From Methanocorpusculum sp. (GTDB lineage Archaea > Halobacteriota > Methanomicrobia > Methanomicrobiales > Methanocorpusculaceae): a stretch of DNA of 29,776 bases. Shown here piece by piece: positions 16,287 through 25,338 of this stretch. Where the stretch lies: contig DALTVZ010000168.1 in NCBI GenBank assembly GCA_029987315.1, positions 1 through 29,776 of the forward strand. The letters run 5' to 3'. Both the position numbers and the translations under genes were made by a program. A model generated the notes under the pieces. That model was given only the letters and a program-made list of their open reading frames with translations, searched no databases and was not told where the DNA came from. Position 1 is the stretch's first letter; each line of letters opens with the position of its first letter.

Positions 16287-16798
16287 CTTTTTTTGAACAG
16301 ATCAAGGACCTGCAGGAAAATATCATCGCGGTTGTCCTCGGTTACAAAAATGACATCCACATTCGGATGCGCCCGGACCTTATCAAGGAAAGGTGTCTGC
16401 ATATTTCTGATCACGCCTAAGACCGGGATGGCGCCGTCAAAGGTGGACAAAACAGCATTTTGGAATGTTGTAGCATTTTTTTCAATGAACCCGAGTTCAT
16501 CCATGATGATCAGAGAGGAGTGGGAGGCCTCAGCAAGCAGGTGAGGACCCACCGTATCGAAGACATCAGGAAACGCTGTCACACCGCAACCAGACCCAAG
16601 TCGACGGGCCGCGATCTTATCTGGTGAGGGGGCCTCGTGCATACCTAAAAGATAGAGATCAGTGGTTCCATCCGAACAAGGAGCTCCCCAACATGTTTTG
16701 AACCCACCCGGATTGATGTCTAACGCATTGATGACTTTGTTGATGATGGTGCTTTTTCCAACCTGGATATTACCGGTAAGGAGGACATGGCGCTGCAT
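16274..16798 (-). CDS. THEP1-like nucleoside-triphosphatase (P-loop NTPase)
   Basis: The 174-aa protein has a P-loop GNIQVGKST (9-17) near the N-terminus and a Walker B-like SLIIMDELGFIE in the middle. It also has RRLGSGCGV and PVLGVIRN segments like those of the NTPase_1/THEP1 family, which hydrolyse NTPs or act as nucleotide kinases in vitro. The exact cellular role is not established. The size (about 175 aa) fits the family. It converges on glmM with a 13-bp overlap of the two 3' ends. The start is the first ATG and directly precedes the P-loop strand. Confidence 0.85.
   Translation of the reverse strand: MQRHVLLTGNIQVGKSTIINKVINALDINPGGFKTCWGAPCSDGTTDLYLLGMHEAPSPDKIAARRLGSGCGVTAFPDVFDTVGPHLLAEASHSSLIIMDELGFIEKNATTFQNAVLSTFDGAIPVLGVIRNMQTPFLDKVRAHPNVDVIFVTEDNRDDIFLQVLDLFKKSYSR
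16288..16294 (+). terminator. T-tract after glmM
   Basis: A run of seven T begins 2 bp after the glmM stop, inside the coding end of the convergent NTPase gene. Confidence 0.35.
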
Positions 16799-16973
16799 AT
16801 AATAAAAAAAGGGTTATTGGGGCTTAGAGTTTTCGAATAACGATGATAGAAGCACCTATAGTCAGTGTTGTAAGAAAAGTGGAAAGAGGCAAGGCAAACA
16901 GGGGCTCAGCTCCCTCAGTTGGGAGATATCATGCTTATCTCGTACAAAATAAGAGATGCATAAAGACAAATCA

Positions 16974-16981
16974 TTTATATT
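16974..16981 (+). promoter_or_regulatory. TATA box of the BofA-like gene
   Basis: TTTATATT is centred at 16977, exactly 27 bp before the ATG at 17004. This supports a leaderless transcript and decides the start codon. Confidence 0.65.
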
Positions 16982-17003
16982 CTGGTCGGGTGCATCTAAT
17001 TAC

Positions 17004-17258
17004 ATGGATATTTTTGCAACAGTCATTATGATCATCATCGCAGTCGTGATCTGCGCAGTACTGTTTTTCATTCTGAGAAATGGGCTTAAATTATTGATCA
17101 ATGCCGTAGTCGGTGTTGTGATACTCTTTATCGTTTCGTGGCTTCATCTTGCACCTATCGGTGACCTTTCATTTGCTCAAGTGATCGTGTGTGCGGTTGG
17201 TGGGATCCTTGGAGCAGTTTTGCTTATCATCCTCTCCTTCTTTGGAATTATTATCTGA
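17004..17258 (+). CDS. Small BofA-like membrane protein
   Basis: The 84-aa protein has three hydrophobic segments (about 3-22, 31-48 and 58-82). The LLINAVVGVVILFIVSWL segment and the glycine-containing last helix (VGGILGAVLLIILSFFG) match the pro-sigmaK processing inhibitor BofA-like family, found in many methanogens that have no sigma factors. Its archaeal role is unknown. The start at 17004 is preferred to the longer frame from 16956 because the TATA box overlaps that extension. Its last 18 bp (coding FGIII and the stop) are repeated exactly at 17322-17339. Confidence 0.7.
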   Translation: MDIFATVIMIIIAVVICAVLFFILRNGLKLLINAVVGVVILFIVSWLHLAPIGDLSFAQVIVCAVGGILGAVLLIILSFFGIII

Positions 17259-17317
17259 AAAAAAACTTATTTTTTTATGATGGATACGCGGAATGTTAAG
17301 CGTTTTTCCATCATCTC
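17241..17317 (+). repeat. Small tandem duplication, copy 1
   Basis: This pairs with 17322-17396 (period 81 bp). It starts with an exact 18-bp match spanning the BofA-like stop codon. It ends with a diverged copy of the last 17 codons of the minus-strand gene (17267-17317: EMMEKRLTFRVSIIKK, stop). Confidence 0.8.
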
Positions 17318-17321
17318 ATTA

Positions 17322-17396
17322 TTTGGAATTATTATCTGAAGAACTTATTTTTCTATGATGTATACAGTAAATTCGATACGTTTTCCCGTCATCTCA
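17322..17396 (+). repeat. Small tandem duplication, copy 2
   Basis: This copy contains a fragment of the BofA-like 3' end and the true C-terminus of the 17345-18088 gene (EMTGKRIEFTVYIIEK, stop). Confidence 0.8.
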
Positions 17397-18088
17397 ATCG
17401 TGTAGTTTCCCTGCCTGAGATACGTGATGACATCTTTCTTCCCGGAATCATACTGGCCGCCAAATCCTTCGGCAGCCACAAGATAACCTGAATCATCATA
17501 GACCTTGATTTCACATAGGGCATCAGGATCCGGATATGTCACATAGACGGTCTTGTACGTTCTACCGATAAGGAACCCATATTCAATGATCTCCTTGTCA
17601 ACGAGAATTTTTTTGACCGTTACGTCTGGAACGCGGTAATCAACGACCAACTCCGTCACTGGATAGAGATTCACTGCTTTCAGTGACGTTTTTCCAGAAA
17701 ACGAATAATGTGGATATGATATATTATCATAATAGATATAGGTGGTATCTCCAAGATCAGTTTCGATACAGAATGGTTGGAAAAAACCATGCGGATCATC
17801 TGCATCACAGACCTTCCCGATCGATGAACATGGAAGGAAATCTATTGTTCCCATTGGGGAGATCGTGATCAAAGGAGGCGGCGTGACGGTTATGATCCCC
17901 GGGGGTGGGTTGTTTTGATAAAAAAAACCGGCCGCACTTGAAACTACAAGCAGAATACCGATCAGTGTGAGAAAAACTGCACTCATCAAAACGAGCACCG
18001 GTAGTGTGAATAATCGATCCTTTCTTTTCCTTCTCGGAATGGGACGTTTCAAAGCTGGGATGCTCGGACTTATGCCTGACTGATCCAT
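17345..18088 (-). CDS. Single-pass membrane-anchored extracellular protein, unknown function
   Basis: The 247-aa protein has a basic cytoplasmic N-terminus (RPIPRRKRKDR), one transmembrane helix at about 28-55, a Pro/Thr-rich stalk (NNPPPGIITVTPPP), and an outer domain of about 170 residues rich in beta strands, aromatic residues and Thr. Two cysteines (in PCSSIGKVC) lie at the start of the outer domain and might form a disulfide. I do not recognise the family. An A/T-rich TTATTAATA lies about 28 bp before the ATG, consistent with a leaderless mRNA. The last 16 residues exist in a second, diverged copy just downstream. Confidence 0.7.
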   Translation of the reverse strand: MDQSGISPSIPALKRPIPRRKRKDRLFTLPVLVLMSAVFLTLIGILLVVSSAAGFFYQNNPPPGIITVTPPPLITISPMGTIDFLPCSSIGKVCDADDPHGFFQPFCIETDLGDTTYIYYDNISYPHYSFSGKTSLKAVNLYPVTELVVDYRVPDVTVKKILVDKEIIEYGFLIGRTYKTVYVTYPDPDALCEIKVYDDSGYLVAAEGFGGQYDSGKKDVITYLRQGNYTIEMTGKRIEFTVYIIEK

Positions 18089-18152
18089 TTATGATATTAT
18101 ATTGATTCTTTAGTATTAATAAGGTATTTCTTAAGAAAAATATGGAAATGTT

Positions 18153-18869
18153 TTATTTGACCGGCGACTGGAGTGTAAACATTCCAGTATCGTCATACTT
18201 GATCAATTTGGCCGTTTTTGTAATAGCACCGCGAGATTTCAGAAGAACAAACGGCATGTGGTAGGGCCGCATATGATCGTTGTCTGGGAACTCCCGGAAC
18301 ATACATGCGACCCCATCGGCGAATAGCTCGGAAAATCCGAATTTACTGGAAAAAACGTCACTAGGACCTGAGTTTATATGAAGTATTATAGTTGCCCCAG
18401 TCGAACGGAGAGACTGATACACCAGGTTCAGTTCGGTCGATTTGAATCCAGTAGGAGTTACCAGCGCCTCTTCCAAGGCAGAGAATGGATTGACAACAAC
18501 ACGGCTTATGCCAAGTTCCTGGATCATTATTGCCACGTTGTTACCAAGACGGGACGAGAATGTCAGAAAAATTTCAGGCGGCAACTGAACGATGAAGAGA
18601 TCTTTGTCGAGACGATCCTCCATATCCGGATACTTCGAAATAAAACTTGATCTGAGCTGTTCGACCGGATTGAACAAACTGATGTACATCACTTTTTCGC
18701 CATCAAGCAGGCCCTGGTGAAGAAACTGAAAGGAGATCATCGTTCTACCGGTACCGGTCTCTCCGATCAGGACGAAAACCGAGCTTTTGATTAAACCGCC
18801 GCCGATCATATCATCCAAGCCTGGAATACCGGTGGGGATAAGTTTTTTGGGTTGTATAGGATTTGTCAT
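18153..18869 (-). CDS. KaiC/RAD55-like protein with altered Walker A and B (second of a pair)
   Basis: The 238-aa protein has the RecA/KaiC core: IPTGIPGLDDMIGGGLIKSS, then a P-loop position reading GETGTGRT (36-43), where Arg42 replaces the invariant Lys. The Walker B position reads VVVNPFSAL with Asn127 instead of Asp. The KaiC-type catalytic Glu pair after strand 2 is missing (YISLFNPVEQL). Family knowledge therefore predicts weak or no ATP hydrolysis, perhaps a regulatory or nucleotide-sensing role. AGGAG lies 10 nt before the ATG inside the end of the upstream KaiC-like gene, one base away, so the two are translationally coupled. Partners are not identified. Confidence 0.8.
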   Translation of the reverse strand: MTNPIQPKKLIPTGIPGLDDMIGGGLIKSSVFVLIGETGTGRTMISFQFLHQGLLDGEKVMYISLFNPVEQLRSSFISKYPDMEDRLDKDLFIVQLPPEIFLTFSSRLGNNVAIMIQELGISRVVVNPFSALEEALVTPTGFKSTELNLVYQSLRSTGATIILHINSGPSDVFSSKFGFSELFADGVACMFREFPDNDHMRPYHMPFVLLKSRGAITKTAKLIKYDDTGMFTLQSPVK

Positions 18870-18870
18870 G

Positions 18871-19731
18871 TTATGCTATTCTCCTGAGATTTGATATCTC
18901 AAAACCCGTATCGGGAGATATGGCTACATTAAATGTGGCAATATCGGTTGATGAAAGCAATGACAACACGTTCGCAAATTTTTCGAGATACATCTGTCGT
19001 TGTCTCGACATGGAGGACTGACTTTTTTGCCAGACCAGACGCATGATTCCATCAAATGCATTACCGAGGGCGGTCTCCTGGATGTCCGAAATAATACCTT
19101 TGGTCATGGCGATGACAAAGGTGAGATTACGTTTCTTTGCTACGCGTGAGAGACCATACATCAAAAATATGAGATCACGCCATTTATCCGAATCGTTAAA
19201 ATACGGGATATACGGAGTCAATGAATCGAGGAAAATCATGGAATACTCTGGGATGGTCTCCACCATACCCGCAAGGTATCCCATACCCCCATATTCATCG
19301 TACGGTGGGAGGTTTCTCAGATGCTCCGAAATCGTCCTTTGAGAGTACCAGGTAAGAGGAACGGTCGTTCTCGCAAAATATATATCACCCACATCCATAT
19401 AGAAAACTCGTTTGTCCAGCACTTCACCTTCAAAATCGAAAGTGTCCAGATAGCTGAACTGCTGCTTCATATTGCGTATAAACTGGACTTTTGATGCTTT
19501 TGGAGAGATGAAATAGAAATAATCTGGTTGTCTTGCATCTTTTACAGGTGGATAGTCCCCTGTTATCTCCCGAACATAGTTCGCTACAGAGCTAGAAAGG
19601 AACTCAGCGCCACCTGCTCCGGGCTCCGTAATAAGTAGTATCGTCGAGCCGATCGGAATACCCCCTCCAAGAATCTTGTCGACAGAGGGAATATACGTCG
19701 GGATACGGATCATTGTATGATCGTCTGACAT
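18871..19731 (-). CDS. KaiC/RAD55-like protein with defective P-loop (first of a pair)
   Basis: The 286-aa protein begins IRIPTYIPSVDKILGGGIPI like other KaiC/RAD55 ATPases, but the P-loop reads TEPGAGGAEF (35-44), with Gly and Ala where Lys and Ser/Thr should be. Walker B is intact (YSMIFLDSLTPY). I recall haloarchaeal RAD55-family proteins with a similar GAGAREF loop, so this may be a recognised divergent subfamily rather than decay. The start is set at 19731 because a TATA element at 19764-19771 predicts transcription from about 19740; an ATG at 19755 is the alternative. It is coupled to the second KaiC-like gene and lies 25-50 bp after the TldE-like gene. Confidence 0.8.
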   Translation of the reverse strand: MSDDHTMIRIPTYIPSVDKILGGGIPIGSTILLITEPGAGGAEFLSSSVANYVREITGDYPPVKDARQPDYFYFISPKASKVQFIRNMKQQFSYLDTFDFEGEVLDKRVFYMDVGDIYFARTTVPLTWYSQRTISEHLRNLPPYDEYGGMGYLAGMVETIPEYSMIFLDSLTPYIPYFNDSDKWRDLIFLMYGLSRVAKKRNLTFVIAMTKGIISDIQETALGNAFDGIMRLVWQKSQSSMSRQRQMYLEKFANVLSLLSSTDIATFNVAISPDTGFEISNLRRIA

Positions 19732-19763
19732 AGCTGTAAGTGATACTATCTCCATGAAAAGGG

Positions 19764-19771
19764 ATATACTT
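19764..19771 (-). promoter_or_regulatory. TATA box of the KaiC-like gene pair
   Basis: AAGTATAT on the minus strand lies in the short gap after the TldE-like gene. It is centred about 37 bp before the ATG at 19731 and only 13 bp before the alternative ATG at 19755. Confidence 0.45.
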
Positions 19772-19780
19772 AACCCTTAT

Positions 19781-21082
19781 CTATCCAATAACCTGCATAT
19801 TTTCGATCCGCATCTTTGGAACGATGGCACCATCGAATGTTTTTGTTTCAGCCGAGATGTTCACTCCATCTCTAAGGATATCAAAGATGTTCCCGGAGAT
19901 CATGGCTTTCTTCACCGGTTGGACAAACTGTCCTGACTCAGCAAAGAATGCATTGGCGACCTCAACAGAGAACTCACCGGTGAGAGAGTTTGCCGTATGT
20001 GCTCCGATGACCTCACGAACGAACAGACACGGTGAATCCATAACTTCCATGACCGGAGCGGCCACTCGTAGACAATGCGGTCCGATCTGCGTCGCCCCGT
20101 TTCCTGCCCGGTGAGCATGTCCGGTGGACGTGACCTTGACCTGGGACGCTGTCTTCACATCATACATAAATCCAGAGAGCACACCGTCTTGAACGATGTC
20201 CATATCCGAGGTCACCGTTCCCTCGGAGTCGAACCTCTTCCATGCAGAGCCTGCCGGATCCATGGGGATATCAGAGATGGATATCGATGGGTGAAGGATC
20301 TGCTCGCCGAGTTTGCCGGCATAGATCGATTTGCCAAAGAGAACATTTCTGCCGCTCACCGCCTCCGTGAACAGATCGAGGATGAGGGATGCCACGACAT
20401 GTTCAGAAAAGACCACGTCATATTTTTTCGTCTCGACGTCGACACCGTTTCTGGAAGCGGTCGCCCAAAAGGTGGTCTCCTCGCCGATTTTTTCCGGGTC
20501 GACACGGTCCAAAAATGGACTCGAGTCATAGTCATATCCGGTGGAGTTCTCACATATGGCATCCATGCCAAGCGAGATGCCGGATATTTCACGCGTGTAA
20601 TATACGCCGTTCGAGTTTGCGATGGTCGAGGTGCCCGTGGAAAGGGACACCCCCCCGGTAACGACACGCGCCTCGGGATGTTTCTCGGCACCGGCATTCA
20701 TCCGTTCAAGATATTCGGCCGCAAGTCCAGGGCTCACGGTAATATTTTTGTCTAGTGGATCCTGACCCGCCGGGAGTTCGGCTTTTTGTGGAAAGCCGCT
20801 CCACCCTGGTACAGGCTCAGAAAGTTTTGCAGACGATAAGGCCATGTCAACACAGTCTTTCCATCGAAGAACGTCTGACGTCCCTGAAATTCCGACGCGG
20901 TTATCTTTGACCACTCGCAGATAAACCGATATGCCGGCATGTTCGAAGACCGAGGCAATATGCATCTCCCGCTGTTCGAGAGATATGTCTGAGTAATCAA
21001 GAACAAAGACCTCCACCTCATCAGCAAGCTTCTCACCGTATGAGAGGATCTTGTCGATGTCGAGTTCAGACACTTCCGCCAC
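19781..21082 (-). CDS. tldE: TldE/PmbA-like subunit of the TldD/TldE protease
   Basis: The 433-aa protein is the noncatalytic partner of TldD. Family features include a mid-protein strand region (YDVVFSEHVVASLILDLFTEA), the IHGK/AGKLGEQI-like segment at about 250 (SIYAGKLGEQILHP) and the C-terminal FFAESGQFVQPVKKAMISGN. It lacks HExxxH, as expected for TldE. With TldD it forms a metalloprotease that trims unfolded peptides, known in Escherichia coli for microcin B17 maturation. It overlaps the end of tldD by 17 bp, so the two are translationally coupled, matching an obligate heterodimer. Confidence 0.9.
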   Translation of the reverse strand: MAEVSELDIDKILSYGEKLADEVEVFVLDYSDISLEQREMHIASVFEHAGISVYLRVVKDNRVGISGTSDVLRWKDCVDMALSSAKLSEPVPGWSGFPQKAELPAGQDPLDKNITVSPGLAAEYLERMNAGAEKHPEARVVTGGVSLSTGTSTIANSNGVYYTREISGISLGMDAICENSTGYDYDSSPFLDRVDPEKIGEETTFWATASRNGVDVETKKYDVVFSEHVVASLILDLFTEAVSGRNVLFGKSIYAGKLGEQILHPSISISDIPMDPAGSAWKRFDSEGTVTSDMDIVQDGVLSGFMYDVKTASQVKVTSTGHAHRAGNGATQIGPHCLRVAAPVMEVMDSPCLFVREVIGAHTANSLTGEFSVEVANAFFAESGQFVQPVKKAMISGNIFDILRDGVNISAETKTFDGAIVPKMRIENMQVIG

Positions 21083-22403
21083 CCCCTACAAGAGCCTCGG
21101 TCAAATAAACATAAGGAGCTCCGTCCGACACAGGAACAGACTGCCCTTTTCCGCACATGCCTGAGGACATCTTGCGTTCCTTTCCGCACAAGGCGATGTT
21201 GTGCAGGACCGAGAGGATGTCGCCTGAAAGGGATACGTCCCGGATCATTTTTGTGGTTTCTCCATGTTCTATCAGATATCCATACTTTGCATTGAACTGG
21301 AAAGCTCCGCGTCCGGGATCGACCTGACCCCCGCGTGAACCGATCAGGAGAACGCCTTTTTTGCATTCAGAAATGATCTCGTCATATGTAGCGTCGCCTT
21401 CTTTGATGTAGGTGTTACTCATCCTGACAAGAGGCTGCATACCAGGTTCTGCCCTAGCGTGCCCGGCGTCCCCGGTCTCAAGGCCAACGGCTGCAAGTGT
21501 CTCGCGAGAATGCATGTATTTGTGCATGATCCCATTTTTGATCAGCTCGGTCGGGCCGGTTGCAATGCCCTCCGCATCGAACGGTTCGTATCCATATCCA
21601 TGCATTGAGGGGTCGTCGATGATCGTGACTAAAGAGGAGCCAACCGACTCACCCAGTTTGCCGGCAAGAACAGACACGCCGTCTCTGACCGCATCTCCTT
21701 CGCTTGCATGACCAACCGCTTCGTGAGCAAAAACGCCGCCGATGGCAGGATCCAGAACGGCGGGCATGCGCCCACCAGAAACGACTGAGGCATCCAGCAG
21801 ATCAACAGCCCGCTTCGCACATTTCTCGCCGAAGTGGATGTACTCTTTTAATGAAAGGGGACCAACAACCGCCTCCTGTTCATAGTTCATCTGCATATCG
21901 GCATTACGGTTAGCGACCGCCGAAATGGTAAAAAGGGTGCGGCAGGTCGAGGAGGTCACCGAGTACCCATTACAATCCTCAAAGATAACATCCTGATACT
22001 GCTCGGAGTATCGTGCCGAGGTGCTGCTGATCTCAGGGATCTTTGCGGATGACTCGAGAAGAAGAAGCTGGGCTGCCTTTTCTTCGAGAGGTGTTTGTGC
22101 CTGCTCTTTTGCTGAACACACCCAGGAACGTGGAGAACCCATCGGCACGTCGGCTATATCGGCACGAACTCCTGTAAGTCTTGCAGAAGCGGCGGCTTTC
22201 TGGATACAGAACTCCTTCATTTTTTTGTCGTCCATATCGATGGAGGAGGCGCAGTAGTACCCCCAACCCTCCTCACCTAAAACTCTAAAGAGGGCTTTGC
22301 CGTAAAATGAGGAGCCGGCGTTTTCGATGACTTGGTTCTCTGTCTGGATGGACGTGGTCGTCCCCCTGACGTAACGGATGTCATAATATCGTATTTTTTC
22401 CAT
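21066..22403 (-). CDS. tldD: TldD metalloprotease, catalytic subunit
   Basis: The 445-aa protein carries the TldD zinc motif HEAVGH (227-232) in GGVFAHEAVGHASEGD. It also has TldD signatures such as VLDPAIGGV just before it, and SRGGQVDPGRGAFQFNAKYG and MSSGMCGKG near the C-terminus. It supplies the catalytic half of the TldD/TldE peptidase. There is no visible ribosome-binding site; an A/T-rich ATATGTTAT lies about 36 bp upstream, implying a short leader. It is the first gene of a tldD-tldE unit that continues toward the KaiC-like pair. Confidence 0.93.
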   Translation of the reverse strand: MEKIRYYDIRYVRGTTTSIQTENQVIENAGSSFYGKALFRVLGEEGWGYYCASSIDMDDKKMKEFCIQKAAASARLTGVRADIADVPMGSPRSWVCSAKEQAQTPLEEKAAQLLLLESSAKIPEISSTSARYSEQYQDVIFEDCNGYSVTSSTCRTLFTISAVANRNADMQMNYEQEAVVGPLSLKEYIHFGEKCAKRAVDLLDASVVSGGRMPAVLDPAIGGVFAHEAVGHASEGDAVRDGVSVLAGKLGESVGSSLVTIIDDPSMHGYGYEPFDAEGIATGPTELIKNGIMHKYMHSRETLAAVGLETGDAGHARAEPGMQPLVRMSNTYIKEGDATYDEIISECKKGVLLIGSRGGQVDPGRGAFQFNAKYGYLIEHGETTKMIRDVSLSGDILSVLHNIALCGKERKMSSGMCGKGQSVPVSDGAPYVYLTEALVGGGGSV

Positions 22404-22443
22404 GATCGTCTGAGGTATTATTTGACCCTAGAGAATAACATAT

Positions 22444-22474
22444 CTTCTGATTTTTTAGACAGAAGAGAAAAAAA
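22444..22474 (-). terminator. Hairpin and T-run after the PH-like membrane protein gene
   Basis: The arms CTTCTG (22444-22449) and CAGAAG (22460-22465) form a hairpin. On the minus strand a run of seven T (22474-22468) precedes it and a T-poor loop follows. It lies 16-46 bp after the stop at 22490. Confidence 0.4.
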
Positions 22475-22489
22475 GCTATGGTATGTAGA

Positions 22490-23062
22490 TCAGATTACAT
22501 CCGCATCAAAGACATCGTCCTCTTCCTTAAGAATTGGAACTGCCTTTTCAAAGACAATCGTATCATCCTCTGGAGGTTTCATCTCGAAGGTGATCAGCCC
22601 GACAATGGCATTTCTGGTCGCATACGGATCGCTAATCGGACCGAATTTTATCACTTTCTTCCCTCCGGCTGAGATGCTGATCGTTTGTTTTTTTACTATG
22701 ATGGCATCGATTTTGTCAAAACGAGCCTCTTTGTATGATCCGATCCCCTGCATAAGACAGAGTCTTCGCGGTGTCAGATATAGACGAGGCCGGTTGAGAC
22801 TTATTATGCCGCATATAAGGATGATCAAAGCGATCAACCCGGATGCGACCGTAACAATGATCATGATAACGAGATCGTGAGAAACCAGCCAGAGAGGAAG
22901 AATGGGGCCTATCGCTGGAAGAAGAGCCTGAAGCGGTACGGCGACCCAGATGAAAATTGCGATCACTGCAAAGAGGAGGAAGATGATGATATAAGGGACC
23001 AGATACGACCTTTTTCGGCGGTCTTCCCAAACTATGCCTTCATTGAATAGATATTTCGTCAT
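22490..23062 (-). CDS. Small membrane protein with PH-like (bPH) domain
   Basis: The 190-aa protein has two hydrophobic segments (about 24-52 and 63-88). A cytoplasmic domain follows that begins RLYLTPRRLCLMQGIGSYKE and continues ARFDKIDAIIVKKQ, the strand pattern of bacterial/archaeal PH (bPH2-like) domains, then a low-complexity acidic end (KEEDDVFDADVI). The function of this architecture in archaea is not known. The acid tail resembles that of the DUF4013-like protein at 6282. The gene lies between tldD and lonB on the same strand with its own upstream A/T-rich region. Confidence 0.7.
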   Translation of the reverse strand: MTKYLFNEGIVWEDRRKRSYLVPYIIIFLLFAVIAIFIWVAVPLQALLPAIGPILPLWLVSHDLVIMIIVTVASGLIALIILICGIISLNRPRLYLTPRRLCLMQGIGSYKEARFDKIDAIIVKKQTISISAGGKKVIKFGPISDPYATRNAIVGLITFEMKPPEDDTIVFEKAVPILKEEDDVFDADVI

Positions 23063-23202
23063 AACATCACGTAAATAAGTAAAATACGACGTTGGGCTAG
23101 ATATACCTTAGGTTTTTCATACAAAAAACAGCAATCTAATATGACATTTTTCTGATTTTCTAGTATCTGCCTTTATTTGCAGTACAGAGGATGAACAGAG
23201 TG

Positions 23203-23210
23203 AAAAAAAA
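23203..23210 (-). terminator. T-tract after lonB
   Basis: A run of eight T on the minus strand lies about 15 bp after the lonB stop codon. Confidence 0.4.
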
Positions 23211-23224
23211 GATAAGGGGCGCTT

Positions 23225-25246
23225 TCACGCCTCGACTTTATCAGCAGGCATCGGCATCTTGGGGATGATCATATGCTTTCCGATCTGGAGAAGTTTCTCT
23301 TCGAATTTCACCTTGTCCTCTGGAACAAGAGCGTATCTGAGCACTTCCTCGATCCTTGTTACGGGGATGATGGTGACCATATCATTATATCTTTCTTCGA
23401 TGAGGACATCGGCAAGGTTCGACTGCGGGATGATGACCGTGCGTATTCCCGCTTTTGCGGCCGCTTCGATCTTATAGGTGACGCCGCCGATCGGAAGAAC
23501 ATCTCCACGAACTGAGAGGGATCCTGTCATTGCGACATCTTGGCGGACTGGGATGTCTTCAAGGGCACTTATCACCGCGGTTGCTACAGTAACGGAGGCT
23601 GAATCGCCCTCAACACCATTGTAGGTTCCGATGAACTGAACATGGATATCCACTTTACGGATATCTGTGCCTGAGAACTTCTTGATCAGAGCGCTCACGT
23701 TTTTGATGGACTCCTGAGCGATCTCTTTAAGGAGACCAGTGGCAATCACCATGCCGACTCCCTGAGAGGGGGTGACCTCGGCCGTGATTGGAAGAACAGA
23801 CCCAGCATCACTGCCTACAACGGCAAGTCCGTTGACTCTGCCAACAAGACTGCCGGAGATGATGGTCAGATCATAGTCACGGGTCCGACGAATATACTCG
23901 TCGGATATTTGGTCTTCAACGGATCGTGCGATCTGCTTTGCTGAGACCACATGATGCATGGATGTCACTGCTGATCCCTCCTGAATGGCAAGATCGCCTG
24001 CAACACGCACAAGGCCGCCAAGATCTCTCAGCTTTACGGTCAGATGACCTTTTCTGCCGGACCTGCGCTTGGCTTCACGAAGGATCTCTGAGACAGCCGA
24101 GGGATCATAATGCGGGATCTTCGCATCGTTTTTGACCTCCTGAGCAACGAACCTGACAAGCTTTGCCCGGTTTGCAGGTGTATCGTCCATGGTCTCGCTC
24201 ATGTACACCTCATACCCATATCCGCGGATACGGCTTCGAAGTGCAGGGTGCATGTGCTGGACAGCATCAAGATTTCCTGCGGCAATCATCAGGAACCGGC
24301 AAGGCACCGGTTCTGTACGGACCATGGCTCCGGATGAGCGTTCAGACTGACCTGTGATAGGGAACTCGCCTTCCTGCAGAGCGGTAAGGAGACTCTGCTG
24401 GGAAGTAAGTTCAAGGGTGTTCATTTCATCGATGAACAAAACACCTTTGTGTGCCCGATGGATCGCACCGGCCTCGACACGGTCATGGGCTGGGGTCTCA
24501 AGACCGCCAGACTGGAACGGGTCATGGCGAACATCACCAAGTAATGCTCCTGCATGGGATCCTGTCCCATCCACGAACGGTGCCGTTGAATCAGGCTTGT
24601 TGGAGACGAGAAGTTTTGGGACCATAGCGGTTTCTTTGGGCATGAATGAGCGGAATGCCATGAAGATAAATGCCACGGCGATGATCCCCATCAGAAGTTG
24701 ACCAGAGATAATGGCGATTCCCAAGATACCGATCACCAAGATAAGAAGCATGGTATTTTTTGAGGATGCACGTTTGCGTGCCTCTTCTTTGTGGGCGCCG
24801 ACGATCTCTTTTCCTCTGCCGGCAGGGACCACCCGAATGATCGGATTATTGTTGTCCTCAAGGTTTGGATAGGTCATGATGTCCTGCATCTCCTCTTTTG
24901 GGAGAAGTTCAGACATTGCTTTTGCAAGCATAGACTTACCAGTACCCGGACTGCCGATCATCATGACATGTCTGCGCTGTGTGGCGGCTTTTCGAATCAC
25001 GTCCACTGCGTGTTCCTGCCCGATGACCTGATCGATCAGCGATGGAGGGATAACGAGATCTGCCGTAGTGTCAAACCGTATGCCGCCAAATAGGTCCGGA
25101 TCGTATCCGTCAGAGGCATATGCCTCTTTCTCAGGTGGAGTATCCCGCGCTGGGACACCTTCCGTGGCTTGAGCCGGGCTTACGTCCAAAACTGTCCCCA
25201 TAACAGTTTCATCAGACCTTTGTCCCGAATTATCATCATGTTCCAT
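23225..25246 (-). CDS. lonB: Archaeal LonB, membrane-anchored ATP-dependent protease
   Basis: LonB degrades damaged and regulatory proteins at the inner face of the membrane. The 673-aa product has Walker A GSPGTGKS (98-105), an inserted transmembrane pair (about 165-198) that is diagnostic of archaeal LonB, Walker [10 protein letters not shown], sensor motifs ([19 protein letters not shown]) and a C-terminal S16 protease domain. The Ser-Lys dyad is S549 (GDSASVT) and K592 ([10 protein letters not shown]), 43 residues apart as in other Lon proteases. The N-terminal 50 residues are acidic and lack the bacterial LAN domain. It is divergent from prs, with 92 bp between start codons. An AAATATTA element about 34 bp upstream suggests a short leader. 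Confidence 0.96.
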   Translation of the reverse strand: MEHDDNSGQRSDETVMGTVLDVSPAQATEGVPARDTPPEKEAYASDGYDPDLFGGIRFDTTADLVIPPSLIDQVIGQEHAVDVIRKAATQRRHVMMIGSPGTGKSMLAKAMSELLPKEEMQDIMTYPNLEDNNNPIIRVVPAGRGKEIVGAHKEEARKRASSKNTMLLILVIGILGIAIISGQLLMGIIAVAFIFMAFRSFMPKETAMVPKLLVSNKPDSTAPFVDGTGSHAGALLGDVRHDPFQSGGLETPAHDRVEAGAIHRAHKGVLFIDEMNTLELTSQQSLLTALQEGEFPITGQSERSSGAMVRTEPVPCRFLMIAAGNLDAVQHMHPALRSRIRGYGYEVYMSETMDDTPANRAKLVRFVAQEVKNDAKIPHYDPSAVSEILREAKRRSGRKGHLTVKLRDLGGLVRVAGDLAIQEGSAVTSMHHVVSAKQIARSVEDQISDEYIRRTRDYDLTIISGSLVGRVNGLAVVGSDAGSVLPITAEVTPSQGVGMVIATGLLKEIAQESIKNVSALIKKFSGTDIRKVDIHVQFIGTYNGVEGDSASVTVATAVISALEDIPVRQDVAMTGSLSVRGDVLPIGGVTYKIEAAAKAGIRTVIIPQSNLADVLIEERYNDMVTIIPVTRIEEVLRYALVPEDKVKFEEKLLQIGKHMIIPKMPMPADKVEA

Positions 25247-25338
25247 ATTGTGTTCCGTACCTCGATTATAGATGCTAATATTTGTTCTTGATTATGCTTT
25301 AAGTAGTTTCAGTAAGAGATAGATGTTAGAGTCTTATC

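Noticed and set aside
17241..17396. Repeat as a regulatory tandem array
   Set aside because: Both units are explained by coding ends of the two flanking genes.
20075..20755. 226-aa plus-strand frame
   Set aside because: It is antisense to the TldE-like gene, which is complete and coupled to tldD.
20752..21366. 204-aa minus-strand frame bridging tldE and tldD
   Set aside because: It overlaps both intact genes out of frame; the product is rich in Arg and Ser with no domain.
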